A stretch of 64,000 nt of DNA, taken from contig JANZZV010000003.1 in the NCBI GenBank assembly GCA_026419195.1, positions 1-64,000 on the forward strand, read 5' to 3'. The stretch is from Fervidobacterium sp. (GTDB lineage: Bacteria; Thermotogota; Thermotogae; Thermotogales; Fervidobacteriaceae). Numbering within the stretch: position 1 is the stretch's first letter; each line of letters begins with the position of its first letter. The notes under the pieces are model-generated. The model worked only from the letters and a program-made list of their open reading frames with translations, was not told the origin of the DNA and made no database searches. The position numbers and the translations under genes are program-made. Of this stretch, positions 16,279-26,445 are shown one piece after another.

Positions 16279-18963
16279 ATGATAAGTAAGAAGATTTGTG
16301 ATGTACTGATAAAAATATTTGAAATAGATAAAAATTGCGGAGAAGTTACAAAGATCGCTGATGAGATATCACAACTAGTTGGTGTGGATAAATTATCAAT
16401 TGCCATTTATGAAGAAGGGAAAACGCTTTTTAGAGTTTTGATAACAAACTTCTTACCTGCGTATTCAAAGATTCCATACGAATTTATCAACGAACATGAG
16501 TCGTTTTCAAAAATAGTTTTGGACGAAAAATATGAAGCATACGTTTATAGATTAAGAAATGGACATTCGAGTAAAGTTACTGGCCTGATACTCACAGATA
16601 GCGTACCGCAGAAGATGGCAAACTTTAACGAACTTTCAGATTTTCTGGGTTTTGCACTTGGGTTTGTACCAAGCTATGAAAAAACAAAAAAATATCTTGA
16701 GAAATACAGATCGTTGTGGATGTTAACGAATATATTTGAAAGCAGTGAAACAGTAACGGAACTAACCTCTGATTTTCTTAAAGTAATGTCACGAATAATA
16801 GATGCCGAAGTTTCCTACATTTTGAAAAGAAACGAAGAGAAATTTATTGTTACGCACTATAATTCTTTAACTGATGAACTAAACGAGTTTGAATTAGACC
16901 AAAGTGATATAGAAAAGGATGTTTTTCGATACTTCAAAGGTTCAGATAAGATTTTGTATAAACCTACAGGTTTAGAATTGTTATTGAAAGTTAATAAAGT
17001 GCTTTCCGCACTCATAGTTCGCTCTGACTTAGGATGGTTCATTTTTGCTAACAAGAAGGAGCCATATACTTATTCGACTTCAAAATCTTTTGATTCAATG
17101 GATCTGGATATAGTTCGCGACTCTGTCAATAGACTTTACTTAGCCAAGGGTAGAATCGAGTTTGAACGTAAGCTTAGGGAAGAAGTGGAAAAACTTCGGC
17201 AACTTCAAGTAAGTTATGAGTCGCTGATAGAAGATCAGAGAGAACAATTAAGAAAAATGAATGCCGTTCATTATATCAGCCAGGCGATAAGAACGATGTA
17301 CAGTGTTAAGAACGTGTACAGGACACTTTTGCTCGGTATAACATCTGGGAGACTACTTGGCTACAATCGTGCTCTGTTACTTTCTTACGATGAAAGGAAA
17401 GATATATTAGTAGGTAAGGTATGGCTTGGTCCTGAAAGTGAAAATGTGGAAGATGATTGGAGAAAGGCAAACCAGAGAGCTATGAGGTATGCCGATGTTG
17501 TTCAATATCTCAGAGAAGAAGCCATGGTTCTTGAAATCAAAAATAAACTCACTGAAATGATAGAAGGAAAGGTATTTCCATACAAGGGTCATCCTATACT
17601 TGAAAGGTGCATCTTAAGAAAGAGAATCTTTATATCTAATGAAAAAATAATCGACACAATGGGATTGGATGCTATTGACTTAGTGAATTTACTCGGAACA
17701 AAAGAATTTGCCGTTATACCATTGGTTGGCAGAGAAGGAATATTTGGGGTTATTATCGTCGATAATTATTACACTAAGAAAGCAATCAAAGACACCGACG
17801 TTGAAATTCTTAAAATACTTTCTGACAGTGCAAGTCTTGCGATAGAAACAGCTATAAATTATGAGGAACTAAAAAATAAGACACTTTCCCTTGAACGTCA
17901 AAAGAGCTTAACAGAGTATTTAAGGGAATTTTCCGAATCAATACTCCAAAACATGTCCTCTGCCATTATTGTTATTGATAAGGAAGGCAAAATCACAGAA
18001 TGGAATAGGAAAGCAGAAATATATTTTGGAAGACCAAAAGAACAGATGACAGGAGTTGAATTAAGAACGTTGGGTACAGAGTTTGATGATATACAAGAGA
18101 TGGCCTATCAAAGTATGAAAATTAAAGAAGAAATAACCTTAAATAACTACTTGATACAGGTCATGGGAATCGAGAAATATTACGATATAAGAATTACTCC
18201 TTTCTGGGACGCAGAGAAAATAATTTTAAGAGGTGTTATTATTACTCTTGATGACGTAACTGATCGGGTTAATCTTGAAAAGGAACGTAAAAAGCAAGAA
18301 AAACTTGCCGCACTTGGTGAAATGGCGGCACGTGTTGCACACGAGCTGAGGAACCCTATCTCAGTGCTTGGTGGGTTTATAAAAAGGCTTGAAAGAAATA
18401 TCGATATCCCAGAAGCGCGTGAAAAATATGTGAACATATTGAAAGACGAAATATTGAGATTAGAGAACATCGTTAACGAAATACTTGATTTTAGCAGAGA
18501 GCCAAGAACCCTTGAGTTTACTGATTTCAATATTAACAAGTTAATAAGCGATGTTTATTTGCTTTTGGAAGAGAAGATTAAAGAAAAAAAGATACTCTTT
18601 TCTTTTGTGTTTGACTCGGAAGAAGTTAATGTGCATGCTGAGTATTCGCGTATAAAACAGGTAATAATAAACATTCTTCAGAATGCAATTGAAGCAACAC
18701 CAAACGGTGGTAAAATATTAGTAGAGACTCGCATAGGAATTGAAAAAATATTAGTTTCTATCTGGAACGAAGGTAAACCAATCGACAAAACCACCTCAGA
18801 GAAGTTGTTTACTCCGTTTTTCACAACAAAAGTGCACGGTACCGGACTTGGACTTGCTATTTGTAAGAAAATAGTAGAAGATGAACATAAGGGGAGGATA
18901 TACCATGAAGCAACAGAAGATGGTAACAAATTTGTTGTTGAACTTCCAAAAAATACTAAGTAG
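16279..18963 (+). CDS. Soluble sensor histidine kinase (GAF-GAF-PAS-HisKA-HATPase)
   Basis: An 894-residue sensor kinase with no membrane helix, so it should sense a cytoplasmic signal. The N-terminal third looks like one GAF-type domain, with a second GAF domain around residues 340-530 (FAVIPLVGREGIFGVIIVDN) after a coiled coil. A PAS domain follows near residues 550-660 (AIIVIDKEGKITEWNRKAE). HisKA has the phosphoacceptor His688 in ARVAHELRNPIS. The ATPase domain shows the N box NILQNAIEATPNGG and GTGLGLAICKKI. No response regulator gene is adjacent, so its partner is elsewhere. It follows nadE and precedes panD on the same strand. The ligand of the GAF domains is unknown. Confidence 0.9.
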   Translation: MISKKICDVLIKIFEIDKNCGEVTKIADEISQLVGVDKLSIAIYEEGKTLFRVLITNFLPAYSKIPYEFINEHESFSKIVLDEKYEAYVYRLRNGHSSKVTGLILTDSVPQKMANFNELSDFLGFALGFVPSYEKTKKYLEKYRSLWMLTNIFESSETVTELTSDFLKVMSRIIDAEVSYILKRNEEKFIVTHYNSLTDELNEFELDQSDIEKDVFRYFKGSDKILYKPTGLELLLKVNKVLSALIVRSDLGWFIFANKKEPYTYSTSKSFDSMDLDIVRDSVNRLYLAKGRIEFERKLREEVEKLRQLQVSYESLIEDQREQLRKMNAVHYISQAIRTMYSVKNVYRTLLLGITSGRLLGYNRALLLSYDERKDILVGKVWLGPESENVEDDWRKANQRAMRYADVVQYLREEAMVLEIKNKLTEMIEGKVFPYKGHPILERCILRKRIFISNEKIIDTMGLDAIDLVNLLGTKEFAVIPLVGREGIFGVIIVDNYYTKKAIKDTDVEILKILSDSASLAIETAINYEELKNKTLSLERQKSLTEYLREFSESILQNMSSAIIVIDKEGKITEWNRKAEIYFGRPKEQMTGVELRTLGTEFDDIQEMAYQSMKIKEEITLNNYLIQVMGIEKYYDIRITPFWDAEKIILRGVIITLDDVTDRVNLEKERKKQEKLAALGEMAARVAHELRNPISVLGGFIKRLERNIDIPEAREKYVNILKDEILRLENIVNEILDFSREPRTLEFTDFNINKLISDVYLLLEEKIKEKKILFSFVFDSEEVNVHAEYSRIKQVIINILQNAIEATPNGGKILVETRIGIEKILVSIWNEGKPIDKTTSEKLFTPFFTTKVHGTGLGLAICKKIVEDEHKGRIYHEATEDGNKFVVELPKNTK

Positions 18964-18984
18964 CTGGATAGGAGGAGTTAAAGA

Positions 18985-19335
18985 ATGATGGAAGTAATGT
19001 TAAAAGCCAAAATTCATATGGCAACTGTAACAGAAAAAGAATTAGAGTATGAAGGAAGTATAGGTATAGACGAAGAATTATTGGAATTGAGTGGCATAAA
19101 GATAAATGAAATGGTCTTAGTTTCAGATGTCAACAATGGAAATAGGTTAGTGACTTATGTTATTCCAGAACCACGTGGTAGCAGAAAAATTTCTCTCAAT
19201 GGAGCTGCTGCAAGGCTTGTGGAAAAAGGAGATAGAATAATCATCATGGCTTTTGGAATCTACACACCGGATGAATACAAAGGTGCGAAAATTGTTATAC
19301 TAAACCCAGATAACACGGTAAAGGAAATTAGATAA
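18985..19335 (+). CDS. panD: Aspartate 1-decarboxylase proenzyme
   Basis: A 116-residue pyruvoyl enzyme making beta-alanine from aspartate for pantothenate synthesis. The self-cleavage site is Gly24-Ser25 in LEYEGSIGID, giving a beta chain of 24 residues and an alpha chain with an N-terminal pyruvoyl group. NGAAARLVEKGDRIIIMAFG is the usual family block. AGGAGGAG lies 7 bases before ATGATG. It sits between the kinase and the FapA-like gene; coaE a few kilobases upstream belongs to the same cofactor pathway. Confidence 0.95.
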   Translation: MMEVMLKAKIHMATVTEKELEYEGSIGIDEELLELSGIKINEMVLVSDVNNGNRLVTYVIPEPRGSRKISLNGAAARLVEKGDRIIIMAFGIYTPDEYKGAKIVILNPDNTVKEIR

Positions 19336-19369
19336 GTTGTTTGAGTTATGTACGTCAAGGAGGATAACA

Positions 19370-20755
19370 ATGGATGCAACTGTTAGTGTATCACAAGACA
19401 AAATGGAAGCATACATAAAGATTTCCAATCTGCTCCCAGGAGAACAAGTAACCTTAGAAAAATTAATGGAGTATATTAGAGGAGCAAAAATCGTTCATAA
19501 CATCGATTACGATGCACTGAGGACTTTTTGTAAAGATCCTGTTCAGGATGTTCCTGTTTTGTTCGCACGTGGCGATCCGCCAAAAGACGGTGAAGACGGT
19601 AGAGTTGTTTTTGAGGTCACAGCGACAAAAGGGCCGAGCACATTTTTAAAAGATAATCGCGTTGATTTTAGAGAATTTCCCGTTCAGAAAAGAATAATAG
19701 TGAAAAGAGGACAAAAAATCGCAACTATATATCCACCAACGGAAGGTATCCCTGGAAAAAATGTATATGGCGAAGTAGTTCCGGCAAGAAAGGGCAGTGA
19801 AGCTAAAGTAAACCTTGGAAAAAACGTCACACTGAGTGAAGATGGAATGCACATTCTAGCAACTTCCGAAGGTATTCTCAAAGTTGATCCTGAAAAAAAT
19901 TATGTAGAAGTTAGTGAGTATTTAGAAGTAGAAAACAATGTTGATTACACAACCGGAAACATAGACTTTCCGGGTATAGTTTTAATAAAAGGTGATGTCA
20001 AACCAGGGTTTGTAGTAAGGGCAAAGGGTGATATAGACATAAACGGCGTAGCAGAAGCTGCGACAGTTATTTCTCTTGAAGGGAATGTCAGAATTTCTGG
20101 TGCTAAGGGAAAAGATAAAGGACTTATAAAGGCAAAAAAGGCTGTGTACGTTAAGTACGCAGAATCTATAACCATAGAAGCAGAAAATCTTTTTTTCGAA
20201 CACGATCTGCTAAACTGCACAGTAAGGGTTACAAATTCAATAATTGGAAGGGGTAGGAATTCTTCCATAATAGGCGGGGAATACATTGCTTCAAGTTGCA
20301 TTGAATGTGACGAAATTGGCTCAGACATGGGTGTTAAAACGTACTTGGAAGTTGGTGTAAATCCGTACATAAGAGAGGAAATTAAATTATTAAAAGCGCA
20401 AATAGAGATAGATAAAGCAAGCATTCAAAAACTTTTGGCTATCGTAAAACAGTACAAAGAACTCAAGGAAAAAGGTATAAATATTCCAGAAGGCAAAGAA
20501 GAGCAGTTCTCTAAAGTTACTAAAACTTTGATAAATCTGCGAGAACAACTTGAGAAAAATATCGCACGACTTCATGAACTTGAAGATAAAATTTCAAGAA
20601 TTACTTTTGATTCAAAAATCATAGCACGGAAGGCTCTTTATCCGGGAGTTGAGGTGTTCATTCATAATACCAGATATTATTCCGAAATCTTACTCCAAAA
20701 AGTTGTTTTGCGATTTGATGGAGAAAAAATAGTGGCTGGGGGTTACTCTGAATAA
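19370..20755 (+). CDS. DUF342/FapA-like protein
   Basis: A 461-residue member of the DUF342 (flagellar assembly protein A) family, whose exact role is unclear. Typical marks are IATIYPPTEGIPGKNVYGE, NVDYTTGNIDFPGIVLIKGDV and the repeated short beta turns IDINGVAEAATVISLEGNV and ISGAKGKDKGLIKAKKAVYV, which suggest a polymer-like right-handed beta helix. A coiled coil follows near residues 330-410, rich in KEL and REQLEKNIARLHELE. ATG at 19370 follows AAGGAGG by 6 bases. Other flagellar genes lie 40 kb away in the window, so the link to flagella rests on the family name only. Confidence 0.8.
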   Translation: MDATVSVSQDKMEAYIKISNLLPGEQVTLEKLMEYIRGAKIVHNIDYDALRTFCKDPVQDVPVLFARGDPPKDGEDGRVVFEVTATKGPSTFLKDNRVDFREFPVQKRIIVKRGQKIATIYPPTEGIPGKNVYGEVVPARKGSEAKVNLGKNVTLSEDGMHILATSEGILKVDPEKNYVEVSEYLEVENNVDYTTGNIDFPGIVLIKGDVKPGFVVRAKGDIDINGVAEAATVISLEGNVRISGAKGKDKGLIKAKKAVYVKYAESITIEAENLFFEHDLLNCTVRVTNSIIGRGRNSSIIGGEYIASSCIECDEIGSDMGVKTYLEVGVNPYIREEIKLLKAQIEIDKASIQKLLAIVKQYKELKEKGINIPEGKEEQFSKVTKTLINLREQLEKNIARLHELEDKISRITFDSKIIARKALYPGVEVFIHNTRYYSEILLQKVVLRFDGEKIVAGGYSE

Positions 20756-20777
20756 GCTTACTAAAGGAGAGGGGTTT

Positions 20778-21593
20778 ATGTCTTTCTTGAAAATTTTGCC
20801 AGAATTCAGACCTATGGTGTGGGGAAATGAAGAGATAAACAAGATATTTGATTTAAAACTGAAGGAACCGATAGGGGAAATTTGGCTTCTTTCAGGACAT
20901 CCTTTGTTCGAAAGTAAACTTGAAGATGGCAGAACTATGAATGAATTTGGTAAAAGATTATATGATGCAAAATATCCAAGATTCCCCATTTTAATAAAAC
21001 TTGTTTCCACAAATCAGTGGCTTAGTGTTCAAGTTCATCCTGATGATTATTTTGCAAAAACGGTTGAAGGTGAACCGTGGGGGAAAAGTGAGGCTTGGTA
21101 TTTTCTTACAGATGGAGAATTTGCTATTTGCGAAAATGTCGAAAAAATGATTAAGATAATTGAAGATAATGATATCGAAAACATGGGACAAATTTTAACC
21201 TATGTAAAAGTCAAACGCGGCACCTTTGTTAATATACCAGCTGGTACGGTACACGCACTTGGTCCAAACAGTACGGTCTTAGAAGTTCAGCAAAGCTCAG
21301 ATTTAACATACAGAATATACGATTGGGGAAGACCAAGGGAAACACACTTACCGAAAGCTCTTAAAGTCTCGAAAAACGTAAATATTTCGGATATAGTTTT
21401 TGAAAATATTCAAAAACTTTCGACAAATTATTTTACTATGGAAGTAAAAACTGTATCTGGAAGATTTTCAGAGGAAGTTTCGTTACCTGTAGTTTCCATA
21501 CCTTTGGAAATAAACAAGGATTTTTGTGCTACTTTGAGTTTCGACAGGTCGTTTCAGAATGATAATCTGTATGTGTACAATTTCATAAAGTAA
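20778..21593 (+). CDS. manA: Mannose-6-phosphate isomerase, class I
   Basis: A 271-residue zinc enzyme that interconverts mannose-6-phosphate and fructose-6-phosphate. The zinc-binding residues are visible in SVQVHPDD (Gln and His), GKSEAWY (Glu) and AGTVHALG (His). It is shorter than the E. coli enzyme and close to the compact Firmicute type. AAAGGAGAGGGG precedes the ATG. It is the last gene of the run from nadE or the kinase, and a strong terminator follows. Confidence 0.9.
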   Translation: MSFLKILPEFRPMVWGNEEINKIFDLKLKEPIGEIWLLSGHPLFESKLEDGRTMNEFGKRLYDAKYPRFPILIKLVSTNQWLSVQVHPDDYFAKTVEGEPWGKSEAWYFLTDGEFAICENVEKMIKIIEDNDIENMGQILTYVKVKRGTFVNIPAGTVHALGPNSTVLEVQQSSDLTYRIYDWGRPRETHLPKALKVSKNVNISDIVFENIQKLSTNYFTMEVKTVSGRFSEEVSLPVVSIPLEINKDFCATLSFDRSFQNDNLYVYNFIK

Positions 21594-21612
21594 CAATGCT
21601 TACATTGCAAAA

Positions 21613-21641
21613 CAAAGCAGGCTTAACGCCTGCTTTGTTTT
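21613..21641. terminator. Terminator between manA and acpP
   Basis: Stem CAAAGCAGGC/GCCTGCTTTG with a 5-base loop, followed by TTTT on the plus strand; the minus strand also has a short T-run. Confidence 0.85.
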
Positions 21642-21659
21642 ATAAAACCATCGAAAAAT

Positions 21660-21908
21660 TTATTCTTCTTTAAGTTTTTCTATAAGAGTATCTAAAATAT
21701 CCTTTACTGTTAGGAGCTTTTCAACTTCTTCGTCTTCAAGCTTGATTCCAAATTCATCCTCAAAAACCATGACTAAATCAAAAGCATCAAGTGAATCCGC
21801 TCCAAGATCCTCTATAAGATGGCTGTCTTCATCAATATCTTCAATTGGTACGTTTAGTTTCTCCGATATAATTTCAGCTACCTTCTTAAAGAGTTCTTCT
21901 CTATCCAC
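21660..21908 (-). CDS. acpP: Acyl carrier protein
   Basis: An 82-residue, highly acidic protein that carries growing fatty acyl chains on a phosphopantetheine arm. The attachment site is Ser39 in LGADSLDAFDLVM. The start is GTG with GGGAGG upstream. It is transcribed alone from its own promoter rather than with fab genes. Confidence 0.95.
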   Translation of the reverse strand: MDREELFKKVAEIISEKLNVPIEDIDEDSHLIEDLGADSLDAFDLVMVFEDEFGIKLEDEEVEKLLTVKDILDTLIEKLKEE

Positions 21909-22012
21909 TATAATCGACCTCCCAAAAGATTTGTGTTGATTTTGTTTTGCTTCTCAAATTTAGTGATTATCGTTTTTAAAATTTTATGATTTCCGCCTTT
22001 ATGTCTTGGTAT

Positions 22013-22041
22013 ATTTTAATCAATCTTACTATTTTTGTCAA
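22013..22041 (-). promoter_or_regulatory. Promoter of acpP
   Basis: On the minus strand, TTGACA (22036-22041), a 17-base spacer and TAAAAT (22013-22018). The leader would be about 95 bases. Confidence 0.75.
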
Positions 22042-22049
22042 TAAATTTT

Positions 22050-23780
22050 CTATTCTAGCGCGTATAATTGACCAGAAAGATAATTGATAAACTTAAACGA
22101 ATCTTCCCAAAAACTTGGTTTTGATATGTCGATGCCTACTTTATCAAGTAATTGTTTTGGTGATAGGCTCCCTCCAGACTCAAGAAGTGACTTGTAACTT
22201 CTTGAGAACAGTTTTCCAGATTCAAGGTATTTCTGATAAAGTGATATAACAAGACAATGAGCAAAATTGTAAGCATAGACATAAAAGGGAGTTTCAAAGA
22301 AATGCGAGACCATAGCCCATTCATTTTTATACCATTCTGGTATGTTTACAACATCACCGAATGTATCTAAGAGCACTTTGTGATAAATTTCGTTCAATTC
22401 GTTCCAATCAGCAAAGCCTGTTGAGCTTATTAAGTCGTGCGCTTCGATCTCAAAATTAGTAAACATATTCTGCCTAAACGTTGTAGCGAAGGTGTCTTCT
22501 ATTTTCGAGGCCATAAGTTGAATCTTTTCTTCATTCTCGATGGTTTCTTTTAGATATTCAAAAACTAAAAATTCTCCGAAAACTGACGCAAGTTCTGATA
22601 ATGTAAGTGGTGTATCGTAGTTAAAGAATGTTTGTTTCTTAGAAAGAGTTCCATGCACTCCGTGCCCGAGTTCGTGTGCAAGGGTCATTATATCGTACAT
22701 ATCGCCGTTGAAGTTTGTTAAAATGTATGCAGGAAACTTTGTGGTTGAGTATATGCAATAAGCTCCTGATACCTTACCTTCTTTTGGATATAGATCAATT
22801 CTGTTTTCGTCAAAAAATGATTTCACAATCTTCCCCAAGCATTCATCAAACGAATAATATGCATTCAAAATGATATCTTTTGCCTCTTGAAATGTAAACT
22901 TCCTGACATTGTTACTAAGTGGTGCATAGAGATCTGCGAGTGTCAGTTCTTCACCAAGTACACCACTTTTCCATTTGTAGTAATTTCTGACTATATGTAC
23001 ATTTTCATTTGTAACATTTATCAGATTATCCACTATTTCATCTTCAACTTCGTTCTCAATATTCATCATACAGATAGGTCTTTCAAATTTTCTCAATTTG
23101 CTCTCTGTATCGTAATCTTTTACTATGAGATTATAAATTTCCGTTAGTACTATTGAATCGTTTGCAAAACGGTTTAACAACATCTTCATCGCATGTTTTC
23201 TCAACTTGGAATCCGGGTGGCGACGCAATGATTTTACTTCTTCTGTTGTTAATCTCTTTCTCTCACCTTCGATTTCCAATTCGAATACATAAGAACTTTC
23301 GAGTCTGCTGTGTATTTTAGAAATGGCACCACGTCTTGAACCAGACATCAAAGCCAATACTTTTTCCGCCTCTTTGTGAAGTATATGTGGCTTTTTTCTT
23401 TCTATAATATCTAAAAGATGCTTATAATTTTCTGCCTTGTTCTTGAAAGAAATTATTTTTTCATCGTTGAGTTGGGAAAGATGAAGTTCCATCCTTACTA
23501 AGATTTCATCTATCTTAGTTGATAAATCGTAAACTATCCCAAGCAATTTTTGACTTTCCAACTCGTTGGTTTTTACAGAGTATTTCATCCAAGCATACTG
23601 ATTTGTTTTTGAAAATTCATCAGCATTTTCCTCAATGTCTTTAAGCAATCTTATTAACTTTTCCTCGTCAAATGTACTTTCAAATTCTTGTATTAAGTTT
23701 TCTAATTGTCTAAGATGCTTTTGTGCATGCTCAATTGCTTGCTCATCATTACTAAACAACTTTTCTAATTCCCAATCCAA
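22050..23780 (-). CDS. Oligoendopeptidase F-type M3 metallopeptidase
   Basis: A 576-residue zinc peptidase expected to cut short peptides in the cytoplasm. The zinc motif is LAHELGHGVHG, with the third ligand Glu downstream in TLSELASVFGEFLVFEYL, both as in PepF and thimet-type enzymes. The N-terminal half is helical, as usual. The probable start is TTG with GGGGGTGA before it. It is the last gene of a long minus-strand run, 20 bases after lepA. Confidence 0.92.
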   Translation of the reverse strand: MDWELEKLFSNDEQAIEHAQKHLRQLENLIQEFESTFDEEKLIRLLKDIEENADEFSKTNQYAWMKYSVKTNELESQKLLGIVYDLSTKIDEILVRMELHLSQLNDEKIISFKNKAENYKHLLDIIERKKPHILHKEAEKVLALMSGSRRGAISKIHSRLESSYVFELEIEGERKRLTTEEVKSLRRHPDSKLRKHAMKMLLNRFANDSIVLTEIYNLIVKDYDTESKLRKFERPICMMNIENEVEDEIVDNLINVTNENVHIVRNYYKWKSGVLGEELTLADLYAPLSNNVRKFTFQEAKDIILNAYYSFDECLGKIVKSFFDENRIDLYPKEGKVSGAYCIYSTTKFPAYILTNFNGDMYDIMTLAHELGHGVHGTLSKKQTFFNYDTPLTLSELASVFGEFLVFEYLKETIENEEKIQLMASKIEDTFATTFRQNMFTNFEIEAHDLISSTGFADWNELNEIYHKVLLDTFGDVVNIPEWYKNEWAMVSHFFETPFYVYAYNFAHCLVISLYQKYLESGKLFSRSYKSLLESGGSLSPKQLLDKVGIDISKPSFWEDSFKFINYLSGQLYALE

Positions 23781-23800
23781 AAAATCACCCCCTTGGAATT

Positions 23801-25615
23801 TTATTCTTCCTCCTCACCTATCCTGAGCATTGCGAGAAATGCCTCTTGTGGAATTGTCACGTTTCCAATTTCTCTGAGTTTTTTCTTTCCTTCTTTTTGT
23901 TTCTCCAATAACTTCATCTTTCTCGTTACATCTCCACCGTAACATTTTGCCAAAACATCTTTCCGTAATGCCTTCACTGTAGAACGTGCGATGAATCTAC
24001 CCCCCGCCTTTGCTTGTATCGGAATCTCGAATTGATGCTGTGGTATGAGTTCTGCCAGTTTATCAACCAACTTTCTTGCTATCGTGTACGCCTTATCTTT
24101 GTGTGCAACAAACGAAAGTGCGTCAACTGGTTCTTTATTGACGTAAATTGTAATCTTTACAAGGTCACTTTTTCTGTATTCAAGGAACTCATAGTCCATA
24201 GATGCGTATCCTCTACTGACAGCTTTCATCCTATCAAAGAAATCAAATATAATCTCAGCAAGTGGTACTTCAAAATGCATTACGACGCGTTCATGACCTG
24301 CGTTTTCTGTCGAAACAAGTGTTCCGCGTTTTTCGTTTTGTACTAAGTTCATCAGCTTCCCTATGTAATCTGGAGGAGTTATGATAGACAGCTTAACGTA
24401 AGGTTCGTATATCTCATAAACTTCTCCATCCTCAGGAAATTTGGCGGGATCATTTATCATTATTTCTTCCCCACTGTGGGTAATTATCTTGTATTCCACA
24501 TTCGGTGCAGTTAAGATAACAGCTATCTCGAACTCCCTTTCGAGTCTTTCCCTAACTACGTCCATGTGAAGCAACCCAAGAAATCCACATCTGAAACCAA
24601 AACCTAATGCAGGTGAATGATCTGGCTTGTAAACAAGTGCAGCATCGTTAAGTTTGTATTTATCCAGAGCTTTTCTCAATTCTTCATAATACTCAGGTAA
24701 TCCTGGATACATGCCTGCGTATACCATCGGTTTGACTTCTTTATAACCTGGTAAAGGATCCGGTGCAGGGTTTTCCGGTTTTGTTATCGTATCACCTATT
24801 TTTGCCTTCGAGACATCTTTGAGACCAGCAATTATGTAACCTATGTCCCCAGCCTTAAGACTTTCAACAGGTGTCATATCGGGTGTAAATGTACCAACTT
24901 CATCTATCTCATAAATCTCTCCACTTGACATCATTATTATCTTGTCTTTTGGTTTGATCTCACCATCGAAAATCCGAACGTACGTTACAACACCTCTATA
25001 TTTATCGTATTTTGCATCGAATATTAGCGCACGTAGATATCCATCATCCCTTGTGACAGGAGCAGGAACAAGTTTAATTACTGCTTCTATCAGTTCTTTT
25101 ACCCCTATACCTTCTTTGGCACTTATACGATATATTTCTTCGCTCGGAATGCCTATTAAGTCCTCTATCTCTGCTATTGTCTCTTCAATGTTGGCCGTAG
25201 GAACGTCTATCTTATTGATAGCTGGTATTATTTCAAGATTGTGCTCTAATGCTTTGTAGGTGTTGGCAACAGTTTGCGCTTGCACACCTTGCGTAGCATC
25301 AACTAATAATATTGCACCTTCTACCGCTGCCATACTTCTGTCTACTTCGTAAGAAAAATCCACATGGCCTGGTGTGTCAACTATGTTTATTTCGTATTCA
25401 GTACCATCATCTGCTCTATAAAATACCCTAAGAGGGTGAGACTTTATAGTAATTCCTCGTTCACGTTCTATGTCCATGCTATCAAGGTACTGCTCACGCA
25501 TTTTTCTTCTGTCTATGGCGTTTGTCATCTCGAGTATTCTATCTGTAAGCGTTGTCTTTCCATGATCTATGTGAGCTATTATACAAATATTTCGTACATT
25601 TTCTACCTTTCTCAT
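23801..25615 (-). CDS. lepA: Elongation factor 4 (LepA), translational GTPase
   Basis: A 604-residue GTPase of the EF-G/EF4 family that acts on ribosomes. GTP-binding motifs are AHIDHGKTTLTDR, VDTPGHVDF and NKIDVP. The LepA-specific C-terminal domain ends AKCYGGDVTRKMKLLEKQKEGKKKL. Length is normal. The ATG overlaps the mscS stop by one base, so the genes are coupled. Confidence 0.96.
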   Translation of the reverse strand: MRKVENVRNICIIAHIDHGKTTLTDRILEMTNAIDRRKMREQYLDSMDIERERGITIKSHPLRVFYRADDGTEYEINIVDTPGHVDFSYEVDRSMAAVEGAILLVDATQGVQAQTVANTYKALEHNLEIIPAINKIDVPTANIEETIAEIEDLIGIPSEEIYRISAKEGIGVKELIEAVIKLVPAPVTRDDGYLRALIFDAKYDKYRGVVTYVRIFDGEIKPKDKIIMMSSGEIYEIDEVGTFTPDMTPVESLKAGDIGYIIAGLKDVSKAKIGDTITKPENPAPDPLPGYKEVKPMVYAGMYPGLPEYYEELRKALDKYKLNDAALVYKPDHSPALGFGFRCGFLGLLHMDVVRERLEREFEIAVILTAPNVEYKIITHSGEEIMINDPAKFPEDGEVYEIYEPYVKLSIITPPDYIGKLMNLVQNEKRGTLVSTENAGHERVVMHFEVPLAEIIFDFFDRMKAVSRGYASMDYEFLEYRKSDLVKITIYVNKEPVDALSFVAHKDKAYTIARKLVDKLAELIPQHQFEIPIQAKAGGRFIARSTVKALRKDVLAKCYGGDVTRKMKLLEKQKEGKKKLREIGNVTIPQEAFLAMLRIGEEEE

Positions 25616-26412
25616 CAGATTTTTCCCTCCGAACTATTTATCTTAACTTCGACAACGTTATTAGGTATTCTCACGCCGTATGCATCAAATGTTTTCTTTA
25701 TTCTTAAAGCTACAGCGTTTATAGCATCAAAATAAGTATCCTTTTCAACCCAAAATTTTACAGAGAGTGTAACACCGTTGTTGTCAAATGAATTGAAAAG
25801 TACTATATTAGTTAAACTGCTATCTTTTACAACCAGTGGCTCCTCCTCAAGTACTTTTCTTAGTAAATCAATTACAAAGCTCATATCAGATGAATAATCA
25901 ACTGCAATACTTACATCAACACGTCTATATTTGCCCGGCCAAAATTTTGTAATTGTCCCAGACCACACTTTTCTGTTGGGAATAAGTACGAGTTTACCAT
26001 CAAAAGTCAAAATATGAGTATGGTTCATCTTAATAACGTCAACCACACCTGTCTGACCTTCTATGTCTACTACCTCTCCTTCAAAAACTTTTCTTGTCAC
26101 AAGTACCATGAGGCCGGAAAGAAAATTAGTTAATGGTTCTTGGAACGCAAGACCAAGTACAACACCAGATATACCAAGACCCGTAAGATAGGGGGTCAAG
26201 TTCACATCCCAAACCGCAAGTATACCAGCTACAGCAAAACCATATATCAAAAAAGCAAGTAAAAGTGATAATGTTTTTGGAGCTTTTAGCTCCTTACCAA
26301 GTGTAGACATAAATTTATCAACAGATTTCATTATTACCTTATGAACAACATAAGCTACCAAAAGTGCAGAGATTGACACAAGTAATTTCAACACAGTGGA
26401 TGTTGCAATCAT
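25615..26412 (-). CDS. MscS-family mechanosensitive channel
   Basis: A 265-residue small-conductance channel-type membrane protein. Three membrane helices occupy about residues 5-100, and the third is the pore helix, with GLGISGVVLGLAFQEPLTNFLSGL. The following beta domain contains VVDVIKMNHTHILTFDGKLVLIPN, where MscS has its conserved loop. The C-terminal alpha/beta domain is present. It sits between trpS and lepA. Confidence 0.9.
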   Translation of the reverse strand: MIATSTVLKLLVSISALLVAYVVHKVIMKSVDKFMSTLGKELKAPKTLSLLLAFLIYGFAVAGILAVWDVNLTPYLTGLGISGVVLGLAFQEPLTNFLSGLMVLVTRKVFEGEVVDIEGQTGVVDVIKMNHTHILTFDGKLVLIPNRKVWSGTITKFWPGKYRRVDVSIAVDYSSDMSFVIDLLRKVLEEEPLVVKDSSLTNIVLFNSFDNNGVTLSVKFWVEKDTYFDAINAVALRIKKTFDAYGVRIPNNVVEVKINSSEGKI

Positions 26413-26445
26413 TTTATTATCTCCTTTCTTACTTGTAAAATTCGC

